Assembly (NCBI RefSeq): GCF_000757825.1
Contig: NZ_CP009451.1
Location: forward strand, 2,666,001 to 2,730,000
Direction of reading: 5' to 3'
Length of the DNA stretch: 64,000 nt
From: Cedecea neteri
GTDB lineage: Bacteria; Pseudomonadota; Gammaproteobacteria; Enterobacterales; Enterobacteriaceae
The position numbers and the translations under genes are program-made. The notes below the pieces were generated by a model, which searched no databases, was not told the origin of the DNA, and saw nothing but the letters and a program-made list of their open reading frames with translations. Numbering within the stretch: the first letter of the stretch is position 1; each line of letters begins with the position of its first letter. Of the stretch, positions 27,116 through 37,319 are shown in pieces.

Positions 27116-27952
27116 ATGATATCACCCCCATTCCGACGATTCGGGGCCGCGATACTCATGCTGCTGACCGTGGGCTTTTCAAGTCACGCGTTCGCCAGTA
27201 AACATGAGCCTAAATCGCACAGCAAGGCCCATATAACGAAAGTAAGCAGTAAAAAAGCGGTAAGTAGTAAGCTGGCAAGTAGTAAAAAAGAGTATTCTCG
27301 CAATAGTGAAAATGGTTCGCTTCCTGATTTGCGAAAATACCCTTCCGGGACACCAAGGAAAAAAGCGTTTCTCCGGACGGTCATGCCATATATTACCCGC
27401 CAAAATGCAGTGATAACTGCCGATCGTAACTGGTTGATTTCAAAACAGTACGAGAAGCGTTGGTCGCCGAGTGAGCGCACACGCCTGAAAGAAATCACCC
27501 AGCGGTATAAGGTAGCATGGCGCGGCAACACCAACCGCGTGCCGTGGAACACCCTGCTGGAGAAAGTCGACATTATCCCTACCAATATGGTGGCGACGAT
27601 GGCGGCGGCGGAAAGCGGCTGGGGGACTTCTAAGCTTGCCCGCAGCAACAACAACCTGTTTGGCATGAAGTGTACCAGGCGCCACTGCAACAGCGAGCCG
27701 GGCAAGGTCAAAGGCTACCTGCATTACGGTTCTGTGAATGAAGGCGTTAATGCGTACGTGGCGAATCTGAATACCCATCCGGCCTATTCTTCATTCCGTA
27801 AAGAGCGCGCTAAGCTGCGTAAAGCGGATCAGGAAGTGACGGCCAACAATATGATCCATAAGCTGAAAGGGTATTCAACCCGAGGCTCCAGCTATAATAA
27901 TTTCCTGTTCGCGATGTATCAGAGTAACCAGCGTTTCATGCTGCCGAATTAA
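27116..27952 (+). CDS. bax: Bax protein, glucosaminidase-fold (putative peptidoglycan hydrolase)
   Basis: A 278-residue exported protein with an N-terminal signal peptide ending near SHAFAS and a Lys/Ser-rich linker of about 55 residues. The C-terminal domain resembles bacterial N-acetylglucosaminidases, with the catalytic-type segment TMAAAESGWGTSKLARSNNNLFGMKC. E. coli Bax is 274 residues and of uncertain physiological role. AGGAG lies 5 bp before the ATG. It is convergent with xylR and shares its terminator, as in E. coli. Confidence 0.93.
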   Translation: MISPPFRRFGAAILMLLTVGFSSHAFASKHEPKSHSKAHITKVSSKKAVSSKLASSKKEYSRNSENGSLPDLRKYPSGTPRKKAFLRTVMPYITRQNAVITADRNWLISKQYEKRWSPSERTRLKEITQRYKVAWRGNTNRVPWNTLLEKVDIIPTNMVATMAAAESGWGTSKLARSNNNLFGMKCTRRHCNSEPGKVKGYLHYGSVNEGVNAYVANLNTHPAYSSFRKERAKLRKADQEVTANNMIHKLKGYSTRGSSYNNFLFAMYQSNQRFMLPN

Positions 27953-27976
27953 TTTTCATTGTCTGAATGAAATTAA

Positions 27977-28002
27977 ACAATGCCCTCTTCGGAGGGCATT
28001 GT
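27977..28002. terminator. Bidirectional terminator between bax and xylR
   Basis: ACAATGCCCTC-TTCG-GAGGGCATTGT is a perfect 11-bp stem with a stable TTCG loop followed by TATTT. It serves both convergent genes. Confidence 0.92.
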
Positions 28003-28013
28003 TATTTATGGCT

Positions 28014-29192
28014 TTAAACTAAAATTTCGCTAAATCTATCGCGATGCTCTTTTGGCGTGGCGTCGTACTCTTTTTTAAATACCGAATAGAAATATTGCAA
28101 AGACGGGTAGCCACACATCTGTGATATTTCATTGATAGATAAAGACGTTGAGATAAGCAGGCTTCTTGCCTTTTCCAGTTTCTCCGCATGAATCACCGCG
28201 TGAATCGTCTCTCCCACTTCTTCCTTAAAACGTTTCTCCAGGTTTGAGCGCGAGATCCCCACCGCATCCAGCACCTGTTCGACTTTTATGCCTTTGCAGG
28301 CGTGATTGCGAATGTAGTGCATGGCCTGGATCACCGCCGGGTCATGCAGCGAGCGATAATCCGTAGAGCTGCGCTCCACAACCCTGACCGGCGGCACCAG
28401 CACGCGCTGCAGCGGCAGGTTTTCGTGGTCCAGCAGGCGGTGCAGCAGTTTGGCGGCCTGATAGCCCATCTGGCGCGTGCCCTGCGCCACCGACGAAAGC
28501 GCCACCCGCGATAAATAGCGGGTCAGTTCCTCGTTATCGATGCCGATCACGCACAGCTTTTCCGGGACGGGAATATGCAGATGCTCGCAGACCTGCAGCA
28601 GGTGGCGGGCTCGAGCGTCCGTTACCGCAATAATACCGGTTTGCGGCGGCAGCGTTTGTACCCAGTCGGCGAGGCGATTCTGTGCGTGCTGCCAGTTCTC
28701 TGGCGCCGTTTCGATGCCCTGATAAACCACGCCCCGGTACTTCTCCTTCGCAACCAGCTGTCGAAAAGCGTGCTCGCGCTCTGTGGCCCAACGCTTGCCG
28801 CTCGAGCCGGGAAGCCCATAGAAAGCAAAGCGCTGGACGCCTTTCTCTTTCAGGTGCAGAAAAGCGCTTTCTACCAGCGCATGGTTGTCGGTGGCGATAT
28901 AGTGGACCGGCGGATAATGCTCCGGCGAGTGGTAGGAGCCACCAACGCCCACAATCGGGACTTCGGCGCCTTCCAGAAGGCGTTCAATTTCCCGATCGTC
29001 AAAATCGGCAATCACGCCGTCGCCCAGCCACTCTTTGATGTTATCGATGCGGGCGCGAAAGTCTTCTTCGATAAAAATGTCCCACTCCGATTGAGACGCC
29101 TGCAAATATTCCCCCACGCCTTCGACCACCTGCCGGTCATAGACTTTATTGGCGTTGAATAACAGCGTGATGCGATGACGTTTCTCAAACAT
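28014..29192 (-). CDS. xylR: Xylose operon activator XylR
   Basis: A 392-residue regulator, the E. coli length. The N-terminal ~280 residues form a LacI/periplasmic-binding-like xylose sensor (FEKRHRITLLFNANKVYDRQ at the start). The C-terminal ~100 residues are an AraC/XylS double helix-turn-helix with VEQVLDAVGISRSNLEKRF and INEISQMCGYPSLQYFYSVF. With xylose it activates xylAB and xylFGH. It is the last gene downstream of xylFGH, 110 bp after xylH. Confidence 0.97.
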   Translation of the reverse strand: MFEKRHRITLLFNANKVYDRQVVEGVGEYLQASQSEWDIFIEEDFRARIDNIKEWLGDGVIADFDDREIERLLEGAEVPIVGVGGSYHSPEHYPPVHYIATDNHALVESAFLHLKEKGVQRFAFYGLPGSSGKRWATEREHAFRQLVAKEKYRGVVYQGIETAPENWQHAQNRLADWVQTLPPQTGIIAVTDARARHLLQVCEHLHIPVPEKLCVIGIDNEELTRYLSRVALSSVAQGTRQMGYQAAKLLHRLLDHENLPLQRVLVPPVRVVERSSTDYRSLHDPAVIQAMHYIRNHACKGIKVEQVLDAVGISRSNLEKRFKEEVGETIHAVIHAEKLEKARSLLISTSLSINEISQMCGYPSLQYFYSVFKKEYDATPKEHRDRFSEILV

Positions 29193-29302
29193 GCTGATAG
29201 TTTCCCGTAGCTAGCCAGATGCCTGAATACCACAGCCGCGTGCCAGCCGGGGAACGTCGCCCCGGCATTGTGACCGTTTGCACGTTTTGCGCCGCTTGCG
29301 CA

Positions 29303-30484
29303 TCAGGCCCGGCGTTTGGTCGCGGAATCCATCCATACCGCCAGCAGCAAAATGGCCCCTTTCACGATGTACTGCCAGAAGGTGGGCACGTCCATCATGC
29401 TCATGCCGTTGTCCAAAGAGGCCATAATAAACGCCCCCATGACCGCCCCGGCGACGCTGCCGATGCCGCCCGCCAGGCTGGTTCCACCGATGACGCAGGC
29501 GGCAATGGCATCCAGTTCGGCGATATTACCGGCGGAAGGTGAACCCGCGCCGAGGCGTGAGCTTAGGATCAGCCCGGCAATCGCCACCATCAGGCCGTTT
29601 ATCGCAAATACCGCCAGCTTGGTGCGTTCAACGTTTATCCCCGACAGCCGCGCCGCGTCGATATTGCCGCCGATGGCGTAAATACGGCGACCAAACGCGG
29701 TGCGGGTGGCCATAAACATCCCGGCGAGCAGCAGCAGAGCAAGGAGCAGCACCGGCGTCGGAACGCCGCGATAATCGTTCAGCAGCCAGATTGCACCGAG
29801 CACGACCACGGCGGTGATCGCCTGACGGCCAACAACGCCGCCCGATGCCGGCGCAGCAAGGCCGAGCGCCTGGCGGCGTATGCGAAGCCGCCACTGCCAG
29901 GCAATAAAGGCCATCAGCCCCAGCACGCCCACGGTGAAGCCGATGCCGCCTGACAGATAGCTTTGCCCGATTTGCGACATTGCGCTGCTGGTCGGCGACA
30001 CCGTGGTGCCATTGGTAATGCCGATAAGAATGCCGCGAAACGCCAGCATGCCCGCGAGCGTGACGATAAACGACGGGACCTTGCGATAGGCAACCCACCA
30101 TCCGTTCCACGCTCCGAGGACCAGACCCAGGGCCAGCGTGACGACAATCGTGAGCGGCAATGGCCAGCCAAGCCAGACGTCAAAAATGGCCGCCACGCCG
30201 CCGAGCAGCCCCATCATTGAGCCCACCGAGAGGTCGATTTCGGCCGAGATAATGACAAACACCATGCCGACGGCCAGGATGCCGGTAATCGCCGTTTGCC
30301 GCAGCAGGTTAGACACGTTGCGGGCGCTCAAATAAGCCCCCTCCGTCTGCCAGGTAAAGAACAGCATGATGACGGCAATAGCGGCAATCATGACAAAAAC
30401 CTGCAGATTCAGCGATTTTAGCGCCCCAGGCAAGGCCCGGCCTGGTGGCGTCAGTTTCAGTTCAGACAAATTGCTTTTCGACAT
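29303..30484 (-). CDS. xylH: Xylose ABC transporter permease XylH
   Basis: A 393-residue inner-membrane permease with about ten hydrophobic segments (E. coli 393). The start [15 protein letters not shown] matches the E. coli N-terminus and has GAGGAG about 8 bp upstream. An in-frame ATG nine bases earlier is less likely. The CUT2 permease motif is visible in [17 protein letters not shown] and [20 protein letters not shown]. It overlaps xylG by 23 bp, which implies coupling. Confidence 0.97.
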   Translation of the reverse strand: MSKSNLSELKLTPPGRALPGALKSLNLQVFVMIAAIAVIMLFFTWQTEGAYLSARNVSNLLRQTAITGILAVGMVFVIISAEIDLSVGSMMGLLGGVAAIFDVWLGWPLPLTIVVTLALGLVLGAWNGWWVAYRKVPSFIVTLAGMLAFRGILIGITNGTTVSPTSSAMSQIGQSYLSGGIGFTVGVLGLMAFIAWQWRLRIRRQALGLAAPASGGVVGRQAITAVVVLGAIWLLNDYRGVPTPVLLLALLLLAGMFMATRTAFGRRIYAIGGNIDAARLSGINVERTKLAVFAINGLMVAIAGLILSSRLGAGSPSAGNIAELDAIAACVIGGTSLAGGIGSVAGAVMGAFIMASLDNGMSMMDVPTFWQYIVKGAILLLAVWMDSATKRRA

Positions 30485-32003
30485 GGGGGTCACTCCTCAG
30501 GGCGGCTTCCATGACCTTTTCCTGGGTCAGATTGTGGTTAATCAAATCGGCTTTAATGCGGCCCTCATGCATGACCAGCACGCGGTCGCTCAGGCCGAGC
30601 ACTTCCGGTAATTCAGAGGAGATGACAATGACGGCAATCCCCTGCTGCACCAGCTGATTAATAAGTTTGTAGATTTCGTACTTCGCGCCTATGTCGATGC
30701 CTCGCGTGGGTTCATCGAGTATCAGAATGCGTGGATTAAGCAGCAGACAGCGGGCAAGAATAGCTTTTTGCTGATTCCCACCGCTGAGGCGGCCAATGGC
30801 CAGGTCAGGCGATGAGGTTTTAACCTTCAGACGCTTGAGCGACTGCAGCATGCAGTTTTGCTCCTGAGCCTCGTCCAGGCTGCTCAATACCCCAGAGAAC
30901 TGACTTAATGCGGCAAGGGTGATGTTTTGCCCCACGGCCATCACCGGCACGATGCCGTCTTTTTTACGATCTTCCGGCACCATAGCAATGCCATGGGCAA
31001 TCGCTTGCTGGCAGGTATTGATATGCACTTGCTGACCGTCGATATAGACTCTGCCCTCCCAGCGGCCTGGCCAGACGCCAAACAGGCACTGAACCGCCTC
31101 GGTTCTTCCGGCCCCGACCAGCCCGGCAATACCCAGAATTTCCCCTTTGCGTAGGGAAAAAGAGGCATCGTTTACACGCTTAATGTGTCTGTTGACCGGG
31201 TGCCATGCGGTCAGTTGCTCCACGCGCAGGATCTCGTCGCCGGTTTGGTGCGGCTCGTTAGGGTAAAGCGCCGTCAGTTCCCGCCCTACCATCATCGTAA
31301 TGATGTCGTCCTCGCTCATCTGCTTAGCTTCACGAGTACCGATGGGCTGCCCGTCGCGAATAACGCAGATGGTGTCTGAAATGGCTTTTACTTCATTGAG
31401 CTTGTGGGAAATATAAATACAGGCGATGCCGTGAGCCTGCAGGTCGCGAATAATCCCGAGCAGCACGGCGGTTTCCTGTTCGGTGAGCGAAGCGGTGGGT
31501 TCGTCCAGAATCAGCAGCCTGACCTGCTTGTTCAGCGCCTTGGCGATCTCCACCAGTTGCTGCTGACCAAGACCTAAATCCCCCACGCGCGTATCCGGGG
31601 AAAGAGACAGGTTCACCTGGGCAAGCAGCTTCTGGCAGCGAAGCGTCATGGTGTCGAAGTCGAGCAGGCCGCGATGCGTAATCTCTGCCCCCAGGAAAAT
31701 GTTTTCCAGAACCGTAAGATGCTTAACCAGCGCCAGTTCCTGATGAATGATGGCGATCCCTTTTCGCTCGGTGTCGCGAATATGGCCTGCCTGCAGCAGC
31801 TCTCCCGCAAACCAGATTTCACCGTCGTAACTGCCGTGGGGGTAAATACCGCACAGCACTTTCATTAGCGTGGATTTGCCCGAGCCGTTTTCGCCACACA
31901 GCGACATCACTTCCCCGGCTTCAAGAGTCAGGCTCACGTTATCCACGGCTTTCACCGTGCCAAAGGCTTTGGTGATGTTTTTCATTTCCAACAAATGAGG
32001 CAT
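30462..32003 (-). CDS. xylG: Xylose ABC transporter ATP-binding protein XylG
   Basis: A 513-residue protein with two fused ATPase domains, as in all CUT2 sugar ATPases. The first has Walker [13 protein letters not shown] and signature [15 protein letters not shown]. The second has the degenerate Walker [13 protein letters not shown] and signature [16 protein letters not shown]. It energises xylose uptake with XylF and XylH. It lies 51 bp downstream of xylF in xylFGHR. Confidence 0.97.
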   Translation of the reverse strand: MPHLLEMKNITKAFGTVKAVDNVSLTLEAGEVMSLCGENGSGKSTLMKVLCGIYPHGSYDGEIWFAGELLQAGHIRDTERKGIAIIHQELALVKHLTVLENIFLGAEITHRGLLDFDTMTLRCQKLLAQVNLSLSPDTRVGDLGLGQQQLVEIAKALNKQVRLLILDEPTASLTEQETAVLLGIIRDLQAHGIACIYISHKLNEVKAISDTICVIRDGQPIGTREAKQMSEDDIITMMVGRELTALYPNEPHQTGDEILRVEQLTAWHPVNRHIKRVNDASFSLRKGEILGIAGLVGAGRTEAVQCLFGVWPGRWEGRVYIDGQQVHINTCQQAIAHGIAMVPEDRKKDGIVPVMAVGQNITLAALSQFSGVLSSLDEAQEQNCMLQSLKRLKVKTSSPDLAIGRLSGGNQQKAILARCLLLNPRILILDEPTRGIDIGAKYEIYKLINQLVQQGIAVIVISSELPEVLGLSDRVLVMHEGRIKADLINHNLTQEKVMEAALRSDPHVEKQFV

Positions 32004-32054
32004 AAGCTCTCCTCCGGTTGAGCGAGAAGGCCCGCAAGCGCGCGGGCCCGTCGG

Positions 32055-33047
32055 CTACAGGTCGCTCTTTTTGTGGAAACCGTCGGCGATAACGGTGCTG
32101 TCGATATTGTTTTTTTCCACCTCAATAGGGGTTAAGAGGCGGGATGGAACATCCTTCAGGCCATTATTTAAGCTGGCATCCGTGGCTGGCTGCTTGCCTT
32201 CGCCTAATTCGACGGCAATTTCAGCGGCGGTATTTGCCAGTTTGGTAATGGGTTTATAGACGGTCATCGTTTGGGTGCCGGCAATAATACGTTTAATGCC
32301 CGCCAGGTCAGCATCCTGACCCGAAATCGCGACTTTCCCGGCCAGTCCTTGCGCGCTTAGTGCCTGGATAGCACCGCCTGCCGTGGCATCGTTAGACGCC
32401 ACGACCGCATCAATCTTGTTATTATTCGCTGTCAGAGCGTTTTCCATAATTTTCAGCGCGTTTTCCGGCAACCAGCCGTCAACCCACTGATCGCCGACGA
32501 CTTTAATTTTTCCTTCATCAATATAAGGTTTTAATACTTTCATCTGCCCGGCGCGGAATAATTTCGCATTATTATCCACCGGCGAACCGCCCATCAAAAA
32601 ATAATTACCTTGAGGCACTTTGCTTACAATGCTTTTAGCCTGTAATTCACCGACTTTTTCATTATCGAAAGAAATATAAAAATCAATGTCGGCATTATTA
32701 ATCATGCGATCGTAGGCGAGCACTTTAATGCCTTCGCGTTTCGCTTCTGCGACCACGTTGCTTAATACCTGGCCGTTGTAAGGAATAATAACTAATACAT
32801 CAACGCCGCGATTGATCATGTTTTCAATTTGCGACATCTGCGTTTCTTCGTTACCGTTGGCGGACTGGACAAACACTTTTGCCCCTAAGGATTCCGCCTT
32901 TTTTACAAAAATATCGCGATCTTTTTGCCAACGCTCCAGGCGCAGGTCGTCTATCGCCATACCGATTTTCACTTCTTTGGCGATACCGCTTACGCTGGTA
33001 AGAATGAGTGAGGCGCATAGCGTGAGTAAGAGGTTCTTTATCTTCAT
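32055..33047 (-). CDS. xylF: D-xylose-binding periplasmic protein XylF
   Basis: A 330-residue type I periplasmic binding protein with a signal peptide (MKIKNLLLTLCASLILTSVSGIA, cleaved near residue 23; listed here only as residues 1-23). The mature part shows MAIDDLRLERWQKDRD and DAVVASNDATAGGAIQAL, typical of the xylose binder. It is the first gene of xylFGHR and divergent from xylA across a 370-bp control region. Confidence 0.97.
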   Translation of the reverse strand: MKIKNLLLTLCASLILTSVSGIAKEVKIGMAIDDLRLERWQKDRDIFVKKAESLGAKVFVQSANGNEETQMSQIENMINRGVDVLVIIPYNGQVLSNVVAEAKREGIKVLAYDRMINNADIDFYISFDNEKVGELQAKSIVSKVPQGNYFLMGGSPVDNNAKLFRAGQMKVLKPYIDEGKIKVVGDQWVDGWLPENALKIMENALTANNNKIDAVVASNDATAGGAIQALSAQGLAGKVAISGQDADLAGIKRIIAGTQTMTVYKPITKLANTAAEIAVELGEGKQPATDASLNNGLKDVPSRLLTPIEVEKNNIDSTVIADGFHKKSDL

Positions 33048-33418
33048 ATTATTTTACCTGTAGGGGAAATGGCTTATAGGAGTAAAGAATGATTCATATC
33101 AGCAGACCCTGTAGATTGTTATCCGTATAGGCGTGACCATCAATTACAGATTTTTATCTTCGCGTTATGTTTTTTTGTTTAATCGTAAAAATATGATGGC
33201 GATCTAATTTAATATTGAATTGACGGCCTGTTGCACTCATTTATGGAAGGCGTTGCGCGATATTTTTTTATTATTTTAGTGGTTTTTTGCGAGGTGACGC
33301 ACATTTGGGTATTCTCTTAACCCCAGAGTGAAATAACGTAATTGAGCAACCGCCAGGGAGAATTCAGGATGAAATAACTCAATATCCTGACCGCTGTTTC
33401 CTGATGACGGAGTTAATT
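33048..33418. promoter_or_regulatory. xylA-xylF divergent control region with a CRP site
   Basis: TGCGA-GGTGAC-GCACA at 33288-33303 is a good CRP site and aligns with the known CRP site upstream of E. coli xylA. The sequence just after it (GAGTGAAATAACGTAATTGAGCAAC, in part) is also conserved with E. coli and holds the -10 region. XylR operators should lie here, but I could not delimit them. The xylF side is A/T-rich with no unambiguous promoter. Confidence 0.7.
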
Positions 33419-34741
33419 ATGCAAGCTTATTTCGACCAACTCGACCGCGTGCGTTTTGAAGGCCCGAAAACCACCAACCCACTGGCGTTTCGTCACTACA
33501 ACCCGGATGCATTAATTCTTGGGAAACGCATGGAAGAGCACCTGCGTTTTGCGGCCTGCTACTGGCACACATTCTGCTGGACGGGGGCGGACATGTTCGG
33601 CGTGGGGGCATTTGAACGCCCGTGGCAGCAGGCTGGAGACGCACTGGCGCTGGCGAAGCGCAAGGCTGACGTGGCGTTTGAGTTTTTCCAGAAACTTGGC
33701 GTGCCGTATTACTGTTTCCATGACGTCGACGTTTCACCGGAAGGCGCTTCTCTGAAGGAATACCTGAACAATTTCGCGCAGATGACGGAAGTCCTGGCGC
33801 AAAAACAACAGGAAAGCGGCGTGAAGCTGCTGTGGGGCACCGCTAACTGCTTCACTCACCCGCGCTACGGCGCCGGGGCGGCAACGAATCCCGATCCCGA
33901 AGTGTTCACCTGGGCGGCGACGCAGGTCGTGACGGCAATGAACGCCACGCATCAATTAGGCGGGGAAAACTATGTGCTGTGGGGCGGGCGCGAAGGCTAT
34001 GAAACCCTGTTGAATACCGACCTACGGCAGGAGCGCGAGCAGATTGGCCGCTTCATGCAAATGGTCGTTGAGCACAAGCATAAAATCGGTTTTCGCGGCA
34101 CGCTGCTTATCGAGCCGAAGCCGCAGGAGCCAACCAAGCATCAGTATGATTACGACGTTGCGACCGTTTACGGCTTCCTGAAGCAGTTTGGTCTCGAAAA
34201 AGAGATAAAGGTCAACATCGAGGCGAACCACGCGACGCTGGCTGGTCACTCCTTCCACCACGAAATCGCCAGCGCGATTGCATTAGGTATCTTTGGCTCG
34301 GTCGATGCCAACCGTGGCGATCCACAGCTGGGTTGGGATACCGATCAGTTCCCGAACAGCGTTGAGGAAAACGCGCTGGTGATGTATGAAATTCTGAAGG
34401 CCGGAGGATTCACCACCGGTGGCCTGAACTTCGATGCCAAAGTGCGCCGTCAGAGCACCGATAAATATGACCTGTTCTACGGCCATATCGGCGCCATGGA
34501 TACGATGGCACTGGCGCTAAAAATTGCTGCCCGCATGGTGGAGGATGGTGAGCTGGATAAACGCGTCGCGAAACGTTACGCCGGATGGAATAGTGAGCTG
34601 GGCCAGCAAATTCTTAAAGGTCAGATATCGCTCACGCAGCTCGCGCAGTACGCTGAGCAGCACAAGCTGGCCCCGCAGCATCAGAGCGGGCATCAGGAGC
34701 TTTTAGAAAACCTGATTAACCACTATTTGTTCGATAACTAA
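33419..34741 (+). CDS. xylA: Xylose isomerase XylA
   Basis: This 440-residue TIM-barrel metalloenzyme, the E. coli length, converts D-xylose to D-xylulose. The ATG at 33419 ([15 protein letters not shown]) has GGAG 6 bp upstream and matches the E. coli start. An in-frame upstream ATG would add five residues. The catalytic segment [11 protein letters not shown] and the metal-ligand segments [14 protein letters not shown] and [17 protein letters not shown] are intact. It is the first gene of xylAB. Confidence 0.98.
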   Translation: MQAYFDQLDRVRFEGPKTTNPLAFRHYNPDALILGKRMEEHLRFAACYWHTFCWTGADMFGVGAFERPWQQAGDALALAKRKADVAFEFFQKLGVPYYCFHDVDVSPEGASLKEYLNNFAQMTEVLAQKQQESGVKLLWGTANCFTHPRYGAGAATNPDPEVFTWAATQVVTAMNATHQLGGENYVLWGGREGYETLLNTDLRQEREQIGRFMQMVVEHKHKIGFRGTLLIEPKPQEPTKHQYDYDVATVYGFLKQFGLEKEIKVNIEANHATLAGHSFHHEIASAIALGIFGSVDANRGDPQLGWDTDQFPNSVEENALVMYEILKAGGFTTGGLNFDAKVRRQSTDKYDLFYGHIGAMDTMALALKIAARMVEDGELDKRVAKRYAGWNSELGQQILKGQISLTQLAQYAEQHKLAPQHQSGHQELLENLINHYLFDN

Positions 34742-34749
34742 ACTTGCCT

Positions 34750-34769
34750 GCGCCGCCGAAAAGCGGCGC
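34750..34769 (+). other. Stem-loop between xylA and xylB
   Basis: GCGCCGC-CGAAAA-GCGGCGC is a perfect 7-bp stem immediately after the xylA stop and before the xylB ribosome binding site. No T-run follows. It probably protects or processes the xylA 3' end and lets xylB be expressed at a lower level. Confidence 0.7.
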
Positions 34770-34786
34770 GATATTAAGGAGCTACC

Positions 34787-36241
34787 ATGTATATCGGCAT
34801 CGATCTTGGCACGTCGGGCGTGAAGGTAATCCTGCTGAGCGAAGCAGGCGAGGTGGTGGCTGCACACAGCGAGTCGCTGACCGTTTCCCGGCCTCACTCC
34901 CTTTGGTCCGAGCAGGATCCCGAACACTGGTGGCAGGCCACAGACCGCGCGATGCGCGCGCTAGGGGCGGAACGTTCTTTTAGCGGCGTAAAGGCGATTG
35001 GGCTTGCCGGCCAGATGCATGGTGCGACGTTACTGGACAGCAAACAGCGCGTGCTTCGCCCGGCCATTCTTTGGAACGATGGCCGCAGCGGCGAAGAATG
35101 TGCGCTGCTGGAAAGTAACGTTGAAGAGGCAAGAGCCATAACCGGCAACCTGATGATGCCGGGCTTTACCGCACCGAAGCTGCTGTGGGTCGAGCGCCAC
35201 GAGCCGGATATCTTTGCGCAAATCAATAAAGTGCTGCTGCCGAAGGACTACCTGCGCCTGAGGATGACCGGGGAATTTGCCAGCGATATGTCCGACGCGG
35301 CGGGCACGATGTGGCTGGATGTGGCAAAGCGCGACTGGAGCGACACGATGCTCGACGCCTGCCGCCTTTCTCGCCAGCATATGCCCGAATTGTTCGAGGG
35401 CAGCGAAATCACCGGCGTGCTGAAGCGCGATGTCGCTGAAAGCTGGAATATGCCTGCGGTGCCCGTGGTGGCTGGCGGCGGGGATAATGCCGCCGGGGCT
35501 ATCGGCGTCGGGATGGTAGACGCCGGGCAGGCCATGCTCTCGCTCGGCACCTCCGGCGTCTATTTCGCCGTAAGCGACGGTTTTCGCAGTAAGCCGGAAA
35601 GCGCGGTACACAGTTTTTGCCATGCGTTACCCAACCGTTGGCACCTGATGTCGGTCATGCTCAGCGCGGCTTCCTGCCTTGACTGGGCGGCAAAACTCAC
35701 CGGTCTGGGGAGCGTTCCGGCCCTGCTGGCGGCGGCGGAACAGGCTAACCCGGAGGCGGGCGTTATTTGGTTTCTGCCCTATCTTTCCGGCGAACGAACC
35801 CCGCACAACAATCCTCAGGCTAAAGGCACCTTTTTTGGCCTGACCCATCAACATGGCCCCGCCGAGCTTGCCCGTGCGGTGCTGGAAGGCGTGGGCTACG
35901 CGCTGGCGGACGGCATGGACGTTGTGCATGAATGCGGCATTACGCCCGACAGCGTCACGCTGATTGGCGGGGGTGCTCGCAGCCCGTACTGGCGGCAAAT
36001 GCTGGCCGATATCAGCGGTCAGGTGCTGGACTACCGCACAGGCGGCGACGTTGGGCCTGCTCTGGGTGCAGCTCGCCTGGCGCAAATCGCGCTCTCACCG
36101 GGGCAGCCTTTGCAGTCGCTGCTGCCCCAGCTGCCTCTCGAGCAAAGGCATCAGCCAGATTTTGCCCGGCATCAGCGCTACGCCGGGCGGCGTCAGGTGT
36201 TTAACCAGATTTATCAGCAGCTGTTGCCGCTGATGTCCTGA
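34787..36241 (+). CDS. xylB: Xylulokinase XylB
   Basis: A 484-residue FGGY-family kinase, the E. coli length, that phosphorylates D-xylulose to xylulose 5-phosphate. It begins MYIGIDLGTSGVKVILLSEA. The N-terminal phosphate motif, the substrate segment GLAGQMHGATLLD, the catalytic-region Asp in AGGGDNAAGAIGVG and the C-terminal LIGGGARSPYWRQMLAD are present. AAGGAG lies 6-7 bp before the ATG. No conventional terminator follows. The structured repeat begins about 55 bp after the stop. Confidence 0.97.
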   Translation: MYIGIDLGTSGVKVILLSEAGEVVAAHSESLTVSRPHSLWSEQDPEHWWQATDRAMRALGAERSFSGVKAIGLAGQMHGATLLDSKQRVLRPAILWNDGRSGEECALLESNVEEARAITGNLMMPGFTAPKLLWVERHEPDIFAQINKVLLPKDYLRLRMTGEFASDMSDAAGTMWLDVAKRDWSDTMLDACRLSRQHMPELFEGSEITGVLKRDVAESWNMPAVPVVAGGGDNAAGAIGVGMVDAGQAMLSLGTSGVYFAVSDGFRSKPESAVHSFCHALPNRWHLMSVMLSAASCLDWAAKLTGLGSVPALLAAAEQANPEAGVIWFLPYLSGERTPHNNPQAKGTFFGLTHQHGPAELARAVLEGVGYALADGMDVVHECGITPDSVTLIGGGARSPYWRQMLADISGQVLDYRTGGDVGPALGAARLAQIALSPGQPLQSLLPQLPLEQRHQPDFARHQRYAGRRQVFNQIYQQLLPLMS

Positions 36242-36296
36242 TAGCCGTTTTCCCAGTGAGGGAGAAGGCGTGCAAAGAAGCCCTGTTTCCAGGAGT

Positions 36297-36613
36297 AAGG
36301 GCGTGGCTGTAGGACTTGAAGCAACAATGACTTTCAGAATGGATTTGGGTCAAAAGCGAGGCTCGGTTCCGGCTTAAATCGCCTCAGTTTTCTCTCCGAC
36401 TGGCCGGGGTCCGGCCGTCGGGAACGGCCGGAGGCTGAGAGCGTCGGGAACGCATCTCAGGCGACCCAGGACTGGGAGATAAAGCTGAGGTTTACCGCTT
36501 GCGGCGATTTATTTGGCCGGGAGTCCGGGGCCTCGGGGGAGTGACGGTGACTCCACCGAGACGTTCACCGTCTCTGTGATGACATATAAAGCAGGGCTAG
36601 AAGTGAACGGAAC
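36297..36613 (+). repeat. Dispersed ~320-bp element, putative structured RNA (copy 2)
   Basis: This copy aligns end to end with 23513-23833. P2 pairs 36382-36397 with 36475-36490. Relative to copy 1, a C-G pair is replaced by A-U (A36386 with U36486) and a U-A by U-G. The hairpin 36532-36560 has a G-C where copy 1 has A-U. CCGCTTGCGG (36495-36504) has lost one matched pair. The closing stem ends in GTGAACGGAAC as in copy 1. It lies in the sense direction directly after xylB. Confidence 0.8.
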
Positions 36614-36776
36614 CTAAGTCCATCGTTCATAGAACGTATTTTGGGCTAAAAGACAGCCATTTAGAATGAGTGAAGATCGTCGTCTCAAACCAACACCATC
36701 CTGTCCTTTTTTGGTATCAGCGCTTGCGGAATCCCCTGCCAGAATGGTTTTAAGCAAACCAATGAGGAGTCCGAAT

Positions 36777-37319
36777 ATGTCACGTGCCGCGCTGATCAAT
36801 ATTGATACCCAACGGTCTTTCTTCCACCGGAATTACTGGCAAGAGGATGATGTGCCTGCGTTTCAGCAGGCGATGCTGGCGCTTATTGCCGGCTGCCAGC
36901 AGAAGGGCATACCGGTGGTGGATATCTTCCACGTGGATGAAGATGATGTTTTTTCGCTGAAATCCGGGTTTGTTACGCCGATGCCGTTTTTGCAGCATCA
37001 GGCAGCGGTCAGTTTCCAGAAACACGTTCATAACGCGTTTACCGATACCGGGCTGGATCATTGGCTCCGTACCCGAGACATCAACCACCTGATTATCTGT
37101 GGGATCCGCACCGAGCAATGCTGTGAAACCACCGCGCGCGTTGCCTCTGACCTGGGTTACCGGGTTTCTTTCGTGAGCGAAGCCATGCTCACCTTCCCGA
37201 TGACCTGGAAAGGCGTTACGCTGGACTCCGCCACCCTGCGCCACCGCACTGAAACCGTGCTGGCCGGGCGGTTCGCCGAAATACAAACCGTAGCCGAGTG
37301 TCTGGAGTCGCTGGAATGA
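36777..37319 (+). CDS. Isochorismatase-family cysteine hydrolase
   Basis: A 180-residue protein. The catalytic triad of the family can be placed: Asp in ALINIDTQRSFF, Lys in AVSFQKHVHNAF, and Cys in IRTEQCCETTARVA. The ATG with GAGGAG 7 bp upstream is preferred. The frame extends 37 residues further upstream but without homology or a good ribosome binding site. Its substrate is unknown. Its stop overlaps the next gene (ATGA), and such hydrolase plus GlxA-like regulator pairs are common in enterics. Confidence 0.87.
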   Translation: MSRAALINIDTQRSFFHRNYWQEDDVPAFQQAMLALIAGCQQKGIPVVDIFHVDEDDVFSLKSGFVTPMPFLQHQAAVSFQKHVHNAFTDTGLDHWLRTRDINHLIICGIRTEQCCETTARVASDLGYRVSFVSEAMLTFPMTWKGVTLDSATLRHRTETVLAGRFAEIQTVAECLESLE

